Shown here piece by piece: positions 31,210 to 41,640 of a DNA stretch of 64,000 bases (its first letter is position 1; each line of letters opens with the position of its first letter). Under the pieces are notes generated by a model. It made no database searches, was not told the origin of the DNA, and saw nothing but the letters and a program-made list of their open reading frames with translations. Source of the stretch: Ascarosepion bandense (lineage: Eukaryota; Mollusca; Cephalopoda; Sepiida; Sepiidae); NCBI GenBank assembly GCA_037127315.1, contig JBBBDQ010000192.1, positions 5,453,501 through 5,517,500 on the forward strand, in the 5' to 3' direction. A program made the translations under genes and the position numbers.

Positions 31210-31470
31210 TGACAACATCAGAATTTAATGAACTCCTTGCATTCACTTACGTACAAATACCCTTGGGAAAAGTATTAATCCATCACTTCCCTCCAGTTAT
31301 GGATTAAATAACAGGACAGATTGGGTTCTATAGCTTGGCTGGCAACCAGTCTACCACAAAAAGTAATAGCAACCTACTGTGGGATAATTTTCTGCCCAGT
31401 CAGTCATGTCCCGTTCAAGACATGATCGCCCAAGCGTATATCATGTATGGCACTTAAATGACTGACTGAT
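31210..31470 (+). mobile_element. tRNA-derived SINE, 5'-truncated
   Basis: It starts after the B box (GAATTTAATGAACTCCTTGC) and then follows the family to the end: ACCCTTGGGAAAAGTATTAA, CAGTTATGGATTAAATAACA, GGTTCTATAGCTTGGCTGG, CCCAGTCAGTCATGTCC and GCACTTAAATGACTGACT. Confidence 0.75.
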
Positions 31471-31545
31471 TTACCCAAGTCCCCCTAAAAATGAAGGAAT
31501 TGGCATAAGGCTAATTTTCACTGTGGGGTATTTTGAGAGGGTACA

Positions 31546-31745
31546 CTAAGGTAAAAATTCCCCGTAGACTCTGCATATGCAGGCTCTTGTCTGCTTTTTC
31601 CTAGACAAGACTCTGCTCTTCAGCAAAGCTTTATCCGGGTTCCTCAATTTTGTACATGTGCATTGTTTGTCTTTAATTGTCTCACCTGCACAGTATAGTA
31701 GAGTCAGTTGGGCACCATCTGTGAGAAAAAGAGCACCATGATGCA
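31546..31745 (-). repeat. Unclassified interspersed repeat, copy 1
   Basis: The minus strand carries TCTTTTTCTCACAGATGGTG, CCAACTGACTCTACTATACT, GTGCAGGTGAGACAATTAAA and GACAAACAATGCACATG. The same order occurs on the + strand at 56770-56865. I cannot name the family. Confidence 0.5.
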
Positions 31746-31939
31746 ATTCACTTTGCTAGACATTTGGAAATGGCATGCTGTACTGCTTGTTATTCATGTC
31801 ATAAGCTCCAATACAAACATTTTAGAGTTTCAATCTGAAGACAGTGCAAAGTTGAATGAGTCTAATAGTGATTAAGTAGGTATGGCAGTTTGAAAATGAT
31901 TGTTCTAATAAGAAAAGAACTCACAAATTGTTGGTGAGA

Positions 31940-32310
31940 GCCTCAAACTCAACATGGAGGCTTATATCAAGTGCCTTGAGGAGATAGTGCTGCTCTTGAA
32001 CCAGAAGGTAATTGCTGGAAGACCCTATGTCTGGCAACAGAAGTCTCTGCCATGCCACATAACCAGGAGAATAGTTATAGCTGTCAGACAATTTCCACGA
32101 TGCCATGATCACTTACATCTGGCCACCTCTGCAATCCCCTTGATTATGTATGGAGTACAGTTGAGTGAGAGTCTAACAAAACTCCTTGTAATACTAAAGA
32201 GGAACTGAAAGCAAGGGTTATGGCAGCATTTAAGGAGACCATGCAGAAGAGTTGCAGGAGGATTCCAAAGTCATCTGAAGTCTGTGGTTGAACCCAATGA
32301 AAATTTTATT
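31940..32310 (+). pseudogene. Mariner-superfamily transposase, C-terminal relic
   Basis: NMEAYIKCLEEIVL, then AGRPYVWQQKSLPCHITRR, where the family has QQD.APCH: the catalytic Asp is replaced by Lys. In other frames LKARVMAAFKETMQ and the end SHLKSVVEPNENFIE follow. This is the second half of a DDxD transposase common in invertebrates. It has frameshifts and a lost active-site residue. Confidence 0.6.
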
Positions 32311-32990
32311 GAATAAATTTACTATTTAATATTTCAATATTAAATTTTCAATTAAACTGAAGTACATGGAGATTGGGAAGAAAAGGTAAAGGAAGAAGTG
32401 GAGGCGGAAAGAATTGTCTTTTATTTTTTTAAAAATAGAATATCATAAATCTAATCAGTTTAATTGCAGAAATCTATCTTCAAGAGTAATAATAATACTT
32501 TAGTTATCAACACAACACTTATGGAATTTTCATGGGTTAAGTTTTGACATTATGTTTATTGGTTCCCTTTTAACCCTCCTCCCACACCCCAAGATAGTCC
32601 TACTGACCACAAAAAGTTGACAGTGACCACTTACCAATTGAACTAAAAGATAAAAGAAAATTTTAATTGAATTAATATTTCTAAAATGTAAAGTTTTTAA
32701 AAAGATGTTTTAAATATGAAATAAATAAAATTGATTTCCTGTATTTTCTGGTTTTTAAATAGATCCTGAAATAAAATGGCTGTAATTTTAAATGAAATTG
32801 AACAGTGTACTTTATGATGATGTCAGATATAGTTGTGTTATTGTTACCACTGGGTAATCACTTTAAGATAGTTTCTTTTTTATCAATGCAAGATTTTAAA
32901 GAAAAGGTCAAGATTGTGAACTTATCTAAGGAAAACAAAAAAAGCTAACAGTTGAGAATAACTTGTTCATGTTTTATTGAATTGAAAAGT
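32311..32990. other. AT-rich, no gene recognised
   Basis: No coding signal and no recognised repeat. Confidence 0.4.
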
Positions 32991-32999
32991 AGTTTTGAT

Positions 33000-33860
33000 G
33001 CTTTTGTGTTGACATTTGTAAAGCAAGAAGAAAAGGGTGGGAAAATCCTGGAGAGTAAGAGAAAGGAAAGTAAAAGAGGAAGAAATAGAAAACTGATAGA
33101 GAGAAAGAGAAAGGGAAGAAGAGAAAAAGAAATGAGAATATAAAAAGAAAGAAAGAAAGAAAGAAAAGAGGATAGGGGAAGTTGAAAAGAAAAGAGTAGG
33201 GTAAAAGAAAGACAAGTAATAAAATAGGAGAAAGGGGGGAAATGAAAAGAGGTTGGGGCATTGAAAAAAAGCAAAATGAAGGAAAGAAAAAAAGAGAAAA
33301 TACAGAAAAGCATAAAAGATCTTTTCCTTTTCTGTTTTTCTGTATTTTCTCTTTTTTAAGATGGGGAAATTTAAGAAGAAAAAAGCAAAGAAAGTATCTA
33401 AAATCAAAAACAAAGAAAATGACAAAAAATAGGAAAAGAGAGAAAGGAGAAGAAAAAATGATGAAATATAGGAAAGAAAGTAACTGTAAAACAAAATAAG
33501 AAAGAATAATTAAAAATAAAGAAAAAAGAAAGCAAAAATGAAAAAAAAAAGAGAAAGGAAGGAAAAAGAAAATCAATGGGAAAGAGTAAGTAAGGAAAAA
33601 GAAGAAGAAAGAAAATGGAAAAAAAGGAAGAATGAATGACAGAAGAGAAAGGATGAAAAAATTGGGAAAGGATGAGCAAAAAGAAAAGAGGATGTAAAAA
33701 GAAAAAGGAAAAAGAAGGAAAAAGGTGAAAATAAAAATAAGGAAATCTTAAAAATAAAATGAGAAATTGAAAAAATACAAAAGAAGAAGGAAAGAATGAA
33801 AATAAACACAAAAAATATTTAACAAAAGAAAGAGAAGAATTAACAAGAAAGATAAATGTA
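33000..33860 (+). repeat. Polypurine block of about 860 bp with one inverted part
   Basis: The + strand is almost only A and G (GAAAGAAA, GGAAGAAG types). The exception is 33318-33357, which is pyrimidine-rich and pairs with 33288-33315 as a hairpin (AGAGAAAATACAGAAAA against TTTTCTGTATTTTCTCT). The long Phe/Leu/Ser-rich minus frames and Lys/Glu-rich plus frames are composition artefacts. Confidence 0.8.
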
Positions 33861-34446
33861 AGATACAATTTGAAATGCCCTAATCCAACAATGTCACTTG
33901 ACTTGGCTAGAAATTTAATGCTAAACAGATTAAAATAAGATTAATTATTAGAAAGAATAAATCTTATCTCAACATCGCAAGGTAACATTATGAATCATAT
34001 ATGTGAATGTTTGCATTAGTCTGTTGGTGTGTATATGTGCATTATGGATGTGTGTGTATATATGTGCATTTATTTATAATCAAGTTGAACAAATAATATA
34101 AAATAGTTAAAAAAATGAATATTTTTTCAATTATGTCAACTCACTCCATTCAAACAAGATCATGTTTCATCTAAGGTTTGCTTTGAAAATCTATTACTAC
34201 TAAATTTTGAATTTCAGGGCTTGCAACTTTTGAGAGATACTTTGAAAATAAGCTAGGCTGAGTTGAGAAGAAATTCACTGCCAAATTTCATGATATTGGT
34301 CTTTCAAATGAAGCCTAATTTACTATTAATCGCCTAATGTGGAAGTCCTGTTTGGCAGTAATCAAGAAGAAAAGGAGGACTTGTCGAATGGATAACATTT
34401 TTCTACCAGTGGACCAAAGGGGAGGAATACAAAAGATGGGAAAAAG

Positions 34447-34449
<3 letters not shown>

Positions 34450-34494
<45 letters not shown>
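34450..34494. repeat. (TA)n microsatellite
   Basis: About 22 TA units abutting the ribozyme-bearing SINE. Confidence 0.95.
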
Positions 34495-34496
<2 letters not shown>

Positions 34497-34497
<1 letters not shown>

Positions 34498-34785
34498 TGA
34501 TTGAGCACTCTGGAAGAATGGGAGACTTTGAAAAACAGTAGCAACTCTGGCATGTACGCATCGCTCATTCACTAATGAATTAGAGCACACTAGCTATTGG
34601 GCGTGTATAATGACAATATACATGCTAAAAAGTCTGTCTTCTTCTACCATGCGCCCATGGCCCAGAGGTAGAACCGCTGACTGACACCACTTCGGTCAGG
34701 TTTCAATCCTGGGTTAAAAAAGCAATTGGAGTCTAACTGTACTGATGAGCTGTGATACAGCGAAACAGATCTGTCTGCGGATGAC
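34497..34785 (+). mobile_element. Ribozyme-bearing tRNA-like SINE (family A), copy 1
   Basis: About 290 bp between two TA-rich tracts. Order: CTGATTGAGCACTCTGG start, roughly 150 bp body, tRNA-like part with A box TGGCCCAGAGG (34658-34668) and B box GGTTTCAATCC (34699-34709), then a complete hammerhead (next entry), then GATGAC and TA repeats. A homologous element lies on the minus strand at 45387-45735. There is no open frame, so it must use proteins made elsewhere. Pol III transcription from the internal boxes would put the ribozyme near the 3' end of the transcript. Schistosoma Smα is a known SINE-like element with Pol III boxes and a hammerhead; any relation is inference. Confidence 0.75.
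34737..34780 (+). ncRNA. Type I hammerhead ribozyme, core intact
   Basis: Stem I: 34737-34741 (CTGTA) with 34776-34780 (TGCGG), five contiguous pairs, two of them G-U. Core CTGATGA 34742-34748. Stem II GCTG 34749-34752 with CAGC 34758-34761 around TGATA. GAAA 34762-34765. Stem III from ACAG 34765-34768 with CTGT 34771-34774. H17 is C34775, so predicted cleavage is after 34775. All invariant core nucleotides are present and stem II begins with the canonical G-C pair. Confidence 0.8.
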
Positions 34786-34832
34786 TATATATATATTATT
34801 ATTATTATATTATTATTAATAATTATTACTTT

Positions 34833-35146
34833 AGAACATATACAAACTACAAACTACTACAAAATTGTACATTTTGTTTCAACATTGAAAAAACAATGTC
34901 TTATCAGGAAGTTAATAATGATGGTAATAAACATTTATTACCATCATTATTAATTACCTGATGAGACATTGTTCTTTCAATGGTAATTTCTTAAGTGTTG
35001 CTTAAATGTGGCACAAGGCTGAAAGTGAGGGACACCCAGTGAGGTTCAAACTCACTACTCAATTGTAATGATTCTAGCAAAACAAACTTGCTAACCATTA
35101 CACCACCTTGTACAATTTTGTAGTAGTTTGTAGTTTGTTCTGAACT
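34833..35146. repeat. Foldback element carrying an inserted SINE
   Basis: Inner arms 34883-34930 and 34935-34982 are 48 bp long with about four mismatches around a 4-nt loop. Outer arms 34833-34870 and 35110-35146 continue the pairing (CAAACTACAAACTACTACAA against its inverse). The right arm is split by about 127 bp that hold a tRNA-like SINE. Without it the element would be roughly 190 bp. Confidence 0.75.
34985..35111 (-). mobile_element. tRNA-derived SINE inserted in the foldback arm
   Basis: On the minus strand: A box GTGTAATGGTTAGCAAG, B box GAGTTTGAACCTC (+ 35041-35053), then GTGTCCCTCACTTTCAGC and a short tail. This is a different SINE family from the 300-bp one. Its relatives may be the degenerate units at 60.3-60.7 kb. 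Confidence 0.6.
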
Positions 35147-36380
35147 AATAATTGATAATAAACATTCATTGCTTTATTTTTATATTGAGCACTGTTTTAA
35201 ATTAATCTTTTGAATGTTGCAATTATTTTCTTCATTCCTTATTCATTTGGATATATATATATATCAGAACTTGGACCAGGAATTGAGTCTATAGAAAATG
35301 CTCAGACAAGCTACATCCCTTAGTCCATCAATTCTGACCTTCATGGCTAAGCCCTGCCATGCTACACACATTGTACTGAACCACCCTCATTCTGTTCATA
35401 TTCCATTTGTAATATGTAAGCTCCACCTGACCAGTTTCTTACTGTAAACTACTGATCTGTAGAACTGACTCCTGAGAGGGTATTTTCCTGATCACTACTA
35501 TTTTAATTTAAGTCTAAGATTAATTATTATCTTCCCCACATATCAGCATAAACTGTGCCTCTTAATTTGTAATGTTCAGTCTATGTGACAAATATCCAAC
35601 ACTGCATAAAGTACATTGACAGGAAAAGCAATTATGTTGAAAACTAAATATTTGCTGTAGGAAATAAATAATTTTTCCATCACTAGGTCATGAATTTATT
35701 GATATAACAAAATTACATAATAATAATTGTTATTGTGTTATTGGCTAAATTATAAAGAGCAAATTTATGAATATGAAAGACAAATGTCATACATTTTCTG
35801 TCAGGAAAGATTCAGTTGGTTTTATATGTTGCTTGTCAATCTCAGCTTTACATGTAACATAAGATCTGCTGTTTGGAAATGATCCAGTCAATTAATATTA
35901 ATGAAAAATAGCAAACCTAGGGCAATTACACTTTAGTCTTCTTTAATGTCTTTTACATGGTAACTCATACACTTATCACAGTGACTCTTTTATTTTTCAA
36001 ATAATCTTCAAAGTTCTCTTTTGTGATTTCCCTGCTGCCTTAAGTTACATTCTCCTTAATCTCGTTTACAGGCTGTAATTTCTTCCTTTTCAGCAACAAT
36101 AGCCAGAAGCTGTGGGAAGCCAAATCTGGAGAGAGGCTGACAGACCTGGGAAATATGATGTTTTGAAAATAACTTGCAAAAGAATCTGTTCAGTCACAGT
36201 GAATGTGATTGCCATACTGTATGCATTCAATGACAACTCACTGTCATCTGAATAACACTCACGATAGGGGAGTGTGTGACCATGCATGTTTGGCAAAGTC
36301 TCCTATGATTGGTTGCCAATTTGCATAAAAGCCACGGAACCAGTTATTGAGAGGGGGGCTGGTTACTTTACGGACAGACT
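35147..36380. other. No gene recognised
   Basis: AT-rich sequence with a short TA run near 35251. No exon signals I would trust. Confidence 0.4.
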
Positions 36381-36383
36381 TTT

Positions 36384-36414
36384 AAACAATGTCTTATTAA
36401 TTAAGACATTGTTT
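36384..36414. repeat. Perfect 13-bp inverted repeat
   Basis: AAACAATGTCTTA (36384-36396) and its inverse (36402-36414) around TTAAT, at the left edge of the LINE relic. Confidence 0.8.
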
Positions 36415-37160
36415 ATCCTACAGAAGAAGTAGGGAAGGAAAGTGAGAAGAAAAGATTAAATGTCAACTGCAAGGAGACAGAATGCATGATTGTCAGCAAA
36501 AAGATGAGCCCAAAATGCAAATTACAAATCAGAAATACCAAAAGAAAGCAAGTACAAAAACTTAAATATCAAAGAAGAGTTCTAACAGAGAACAGAAAGT
36601 GTGACACTAAAATCCAAAGGTGCATTGTGATAGCCAAAGATGCATTCTAAAAGCTTAGCAGAGTATTAGAAAACAGGAAAACTTTGTTAGAAACAAAGAA
36701 AAGGGTACTGAACTGTTACATGATATCTATCCTCCTATATGGCACTGAATGCCAAACAATCTTCCCAAAGATGAAGAAGAGATTTAAAGTAACAGAAATG
36801 TTGTTCTACAGAAGGATGCTGAGGATACCATGGGTTGAATATGTGATTAATAACAAAGTTTTGGAGAAAATGGGAACAAAAAGGAAACTTATACATCAGG
36901 AAGAGACAGTTGTGTTTTCTACAGCATATAATGAGGAAAGAGTGCTTGGAAAATCTAATACTCATGGGACAGTTTGGGGGTAAAAAGGAAAAAGGAAAAC
37001 AATGTATGACATATTTAGTCAGCTTGAGTAAATGGATGGCGAAACAAGTTTTAAATGAATAACAAAAAGACAAAATTTATTAAGAGCTACAAAAGACAGG
37101 AAATCGTGGAGAGCCATGATCAGCTACATTCTGAAGTTACATGACACACAAAAAGAAGAC
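36400..37160 (+). pseudogene. LINE endonuclease-RT, C-terminal relic, best copy of family
   Basis: The + strand keeps VNCKETECMIVSKKMSPKC, then VQKLKYQRR (family: KYLGS), VIAKDAF and ETKKRVLNCYMISILLYGTE near 36690-36750. MLFYRRMLRIPWVEYV, the ATKDRKSWRAM-like end and the LSKWM motif follow after frame changes. It lacks the RT palm. It is the same family as 7.9-8.2 and 16.1-16.7 kb. Confidence 0.7.
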
Positions 37161-37229
37161 AAATTCTGTTTAATAAGCATGTCTCCCAAGTCAATTGTGC
37201 TAGACTAAGATATCCTTTGTAAACATCAA

Positions 37230-37276
37230 AGTACCTCTTGTAGAGTACCTCTTGTAGAGTACCTCTTGTAGAGTAG
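37230..37276 (+). repeat. 14-bp unit repeated three times
   Basis: AGTACCTCTTGTAG at 37230, 37244 and 37258, exact, followed by AGTAG. Confidence 0.9.
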
Positions 37277-37437
37277 TGATATCATGCTAATTGCCTAAAC
37301 CGTTTATTAGTTTAGATATAATGTGCTCCATAAATGTGACCCTATGGCAGAGCAATTTACTTGAGATCATTTTGCACTGGGTTTGACATTAAAAAGTTGA
37401 ATCTTAATAAAATAAATATGCATGCATAAATAAAGGC

Positions 37438-37439
37438 AA

Positions 37440-37471
<32 letters not shown>

Positions 37472-37474
37472 AAC
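37438..37474 (+). repeat. (GAAA)n microsatellite
   Basis: About eight AAAG/GAAA units. Confidence 0.85.
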
Positions 37475-37924
37475 GGAAGGAAAGAAAAAGCAAAACATAC
37501 ACCCAAAATACAATGAAAACACTGAGAAAATTCACCTGAAATGTTTCACACGAAACTTTTGGCTACCAATGAAAGTGTCTTCAAACAGATTGAACCTGTC
37601 AAACTCAGCATAAAGGAAATCTATTTTGTTTTCAGGTAACACAGAACAGCTGAAAAATAGTAAATATTGACAGACACAGTCTCTCTATCATTGATATCTA
37701 TCTACGTCAGTTTGTTCAATATTTATCTATTTATCTACCAGTCTATTTCTACCGAACTATCTATAAATGTACCTTTCTTTACCTTCAACCTACATAACAT
37801 ATAGTAATAGAAATTTAATTAAAGGCCAAAGACATTTTAAAAAAATTCTTTTTAAACTCTCTCTGTTTAATTAATTTGTGTATGAATTAAATTAATATAA
37901 ATACTTATTTTTTATTTATTTACT

Positions 37925-37960
37925 TTTTAATCATTTCACCCCAAGCAAAGCAATAAAAGC
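37925..37960 (-). mobile_element. CR1/Jockey-group LINE, last bases of a 3' end
   Basis: The minus strand reads TTGCTTGGGGTGAAATGATT and then A-rich sequence, the 3' signature of this LINE (compare 23466-23485). Upstream homology is not recognisable, so this is a very short insertion or remnant. Confidence 0.45.
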
Positions 37961-38773
37961 AATAAAAAGACAGTTGTGTTTGTGCTTCATGTCCCAAGTA
38001 GGAAACTAGATATTTATAAAAGTTACTAAACCCAAAATACATGTCCGTTATTTTGATGACGCTTTTATTTTAGCTGGAAACAAATAAAAAATTGATAATC
38101 TGAACAACACTGCATTTGAAAAAAACTCTCCTTAACTTTGCATATGAACTTAGTCAAAAATATAAACTCCCATTCTTAGATGTTCTCATAGAATTCTGTA
38201 TAACATATTAGTCACTTTGTTATTAAAAAAAAAAACTAAACTAACTAGTAGAAACTCTTGTTACCTTAATTTTATGACTTAATGCTCTTTTAGATATAAA
38301 ATAGGCTTTATAAATAGGCTTTATAAAAGTGATGGTACACAAGAAGTTATCCTCTTGTCCCCTTTTCCTTAAAGAATTCAATAATAATTTTTAGCAAACA
38401 GTTTTTCAAACTACCTTGTTGATAATCAGATCAAACTATTTCTTTAATAAGTAATAGCAGTACTGAACATAGACATAAAAACAATAGCATGGCATTTTCT
38501 ATAAAAGGCAAATACATGTAAACCATATACAAGTTGATTTTTCTCTTAGAAACCTTATAAAGAAATACTTAACCCCAGTCAACCAGAACAAGAAAATGAA
38601 ATTATCTACTACAAAATAATTAAAACAGCTAAATTTATCATCAATAATATCAACACATCTGCAAGATGTAAATTACAGAGAACCAATATTATTTATGAAT
38701 TCACATACCTTAAGGAACTGATCAAACCAAATTCATGAGTGGACAGAACCATTACATGCAGATCAAGAAAACT
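37961..38773. other. No gene recognised
   Basis: AT-rich; a 13-bp direct repeat (ATAGGCTTTATAA) occurs twice near 38301-38330. Confidence 0.4.
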
Positions 38774-38780
38774 TGTGTAC

Positions 38781-39087
38781 AGTCAGTCAGTTAAGTGCTA
38801 TACGTGATACACGCTTGGGCGATCATGTCTCGAAAGAGACATGACTGACTGGGCAGAAGATTATCTTGCAGTAGGTTGCCATTGCTTTCTGCGGTAGACT
38901 GGTTGCCGACCAAGGCTATAGAACTCAATCTGTTCTGCTATTTAACCCATAACTGGAAGGAAGAGATGGATTAATACCTTTCCCAAGGGTATTTGCACAT
39001 AAGTGAATATAATGGATTCAACTGGAATTCGAACTCGGCTCCCCGGTTTCTCGTTCCGAGCCGATATCCACTGTACCACAATGCATA
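38781..39087 (-). mobile_element. tRNA-derived SINE, full length
   Basis: On the minus strand it reads from the A box (TGTGGTACAGTGGATATCGG) and B box (GAGTTCGAATTCCAG) to the 3' end CAGTCATGTCTC ... TTAACTGACTGAC. TGTGTAC occurs at 38774-38780 and 39088-39094 as a target-site duplication. It is the best preserved of the family here with 49146-49444. Confidence 0.85.
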
Positions 39088-39497
39088 TGTGTACACTTCT
39101 CTCAATTAGGATTGATGCACAGAAACCTATCAAACTCCATCCACAACATACTTGCAGAAAATACAAGGATAGTAGCCTCATTCTCATATAAAAAAGACTA
39201 AAAATAATGTAAGCACTAAAAATAACAAAGAAAAAGCCAACACTCAATAACATCAACTATGAATATGGCCACTATTTGCTGAACATGTTTGGAAAATAAA
39301 ACATCTCTATAAATCTAGATACATAGATAAAAAAATCATACAATCAGCAAAAAATAAAAACAAAATCTATCCTTGATAATGGCTGAAAGAATAGCTAAAA
39401 CACTTGGATAAGCAGAATATTTGGACAATTTTTACACACTTTATATCCATAAAAGAAAACACTTATATGCACACGTGACACTCATAAATATTTATCA

Positions 39498-40810
39498 GGT
39501 TAACTGAAAAGTCAAGATAGATTATGGAAGACGCTAAGTGACATAATTTATAATCTAATGAACAAAAGTGAGTAAATGATGTTGTTGAACTTTTTTATGC
39601 AAATAATATTTAAATTATTTTAGTATAAGATTATTTATTTATGAGAATCTCATAAATTTAAAACTTTTCATGTTAGTTTATAAATACTTGTTTCAAAATA
39701 AAATCCTATATTTGTCTTGATAAAGTCCATCAGGTGATGAGAAAAATACTGTTCAAGCAAAGCAATGGCTTGATAAGTGTTATTTGGACTTTGCTCTGTC
39801 GTAAACAACGGTTAAAAGGTGGTATGCTGATTTTCAACATGGTTGTACAGACACAAATGTTGCTGAATGCTCAGGTTGCTAGAAATCAGCAGTTGTCCTG
39901 GAAAACACCAAAAAATCCAGAAACTCATTTTGGCCGATCGTAAATTGAAGATTGAGATAGCAGAGGAGTTGAACATATCAGGAGACAGTGTATTCATTAT
40001 TTTGCATGAACATTTGTCAATGAGAAAGCTGTGTTCAAAGTGGGTGCCATATTTGTTCACAGTCGATCAAAAACAACAACATATCAATGACTCAGAGCAT
40101 TGTTAGCAACTGTTTCAACCCAACAAGAAGGAGTTTTTGTGTAAATATGCAACAATGGATGAAACATGGATTTATCATTTCACTCTGGAGTCAAATTGGC
40201 AGACATCTAAGTGGACAGCAGCATGTGAAAGCCGCCTAAAGTGACTAAAGATGCAAACATTAGCAGGCAAGGGTTTGGCCTCTTTATTTTGGAATGAGCA
40301 AGGTATTTTGTTCATCAGTTACCTTGAGAAAGGAAGAACCATAAATAGCGAGTATCATTTCTTCCTTCAAATGCATTTGAAGGAAGAAATTGTGAAAAAA
40401 TGGCCACAAATGATGAAGGAAAAAAGTGATCTTTCACCAAGACAATGCACCATGTCAAAAGTCGATTGCAATGATGACAAAACTACATGAATTGCAATTC
40501 GAATTGCTTCAGCATCCACCCTGTTCTCCAGATCTGGGCCCCAGCGACTACAGGCTGTTTGAAGACCTCAAAAGAATGCTCCAGGGAAAGAGATTTAGAT
40601 CCAGTGAAGAAGTGAGATTGAAAACGGATGTATATTTTGAGGTCAAAGACAAATCGTTCTACAAAAAGGCATCGTATTGTTAGTGAAGTGTTGGAATCAG
40701 TGTATCACCCTAGGAGGAGACTATGTTGATGAATAAAGTTGAATTTTGCCTAAAAGTTGTTGTTTTATTAGTTAGGCCTGGGATTTATTAAGTGATGTGT
40801 TATATATGCA
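39498..40810 (+). mobile_element. Mariner element, irritans type, decayed
   Basis: The size (about 1.3 kb) and the left end CAGGTTAACTGAAAAGTC fit an irritans-group mariner. The right end (GGGATTTATTAAGTGATG near 40789) is only a weak inverse match, so both ends are approximate. Confidence 0.65.
39735..40730 (+). pseudogene. Mariner transposase, DD34D type, frameshifted
   Basis: Cut-and-paste transposase of TA target sites. The N-terminal helix-turn-helix part gives KQWLDKCYLDF, then TVKRWYADFQHG; next VLENTKKIQKLILADRKLKIE and LHEHLSMRKLCSKWVP. The first catalytic Asp is in ATMDETWIYHFTLESNWQ near 40152. The second is in FHQDNAPCQKS near 40430. The third is in PPCSPDLGPSDYRLFEDLKR near 40518, 34 residues on. 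All three acidic residues survive, but at least four frameshifts and stops separate the pieces, so no full-length protein can be made. Confidence 0.85.
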
Positions 40811-41374
40811 CCAATAAATCTGTTGCCTAATGTTGAAAAACATGATTTACTTTATATAAAAAATGTTAATTTTTGAATATCGTGTCCTTTTTTGTCACTG
40901 CAATTTATTAAGTGGTAAACAATTATCTACCATTGTTCTGTTAACATTTCAGGTTAAAATTCAGTGCATAAATCCATGAGAGGTTGTAGAGTTACTGATG
41001 CATCTTCATGCAATGAACTCATAAAAAACCTAGGTGATTAGTCTTTTTCAGGGTTGACTAGGGATGGGAAGATGCTAATAATTTTCAGTTGTTACTACCT
41101 GAGCAGGAAAGGTAGTTATGGGAGAGTGGTTTAACTGCTCAAATACCCAATCTTTTCTCTGTCAGCTATTACAGCATGACAGTGATAATTCCTTTTATCA
41201 AAATATCTGATAACAGAAAAAAGCATGTGATAAAATAGATACATGCTTTTCTCAAAGATATCAGTGTAAAGTCAATATAAATAATCCCATCCCAAGTTCA
41301 TTGATTCTGTTTTTAATACCATGTAATTAATTTTTATCTGCCTATATTTAAACTTACACATAAAAACTTTTTTT

Positions 41375-41640
41375 ATTCATTGTTTTGTTGGCTGTGAAGC
41401 TGGCATCACAGTTATTGGTATGAAAAATGGAACTGGTGAACTGAGTTTAAATTTCAGCTTAGTCTGTTGCTTTCACTTTCAAGCTTAATACTCTTGGGAA
41501 TGTCATAAATCCATCTCTTCTCATTCCAGCTATGGATTAAACAGCAAGGTAGACTGGGCTCCTTAGATTTGGGTGGGAGCCAGTCTGTGAAAAGGATTAC
41601 TTTGAATGCAACAGAAAACCATTCCACTGTATTTCCTAAG
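41375..41640 (+). mobile_element. Old SINE copy
   Basis: GAGTTTAAATTTC (B box region), TACTCTTGGGAATGTCATAA, CCAGCTATGGATTAAACAGC and CCAGTCTGTGAAAAGGATTA follow the SINE body with strong divergence. Confidence 0.5.

Noticed and set aside
32945..33868. Long Phe/Leu/Ser-rich open frames of 122-200 codons
   Set aside because: They are produced by the polypurine tract and appear in several frames at once, with no homology or start context.
34961..34992. CCTGATGAGACATTG as a hammerhead core
   Set aside because: It is explained by the 48-bp foldback; no GAAA follows the hairpin at the right distance.
38942..39256. 104-codon minus-strand open frame
   Set aside because: It runs through SINE sequence; GSRVRIP is the usual translation of a B box region.
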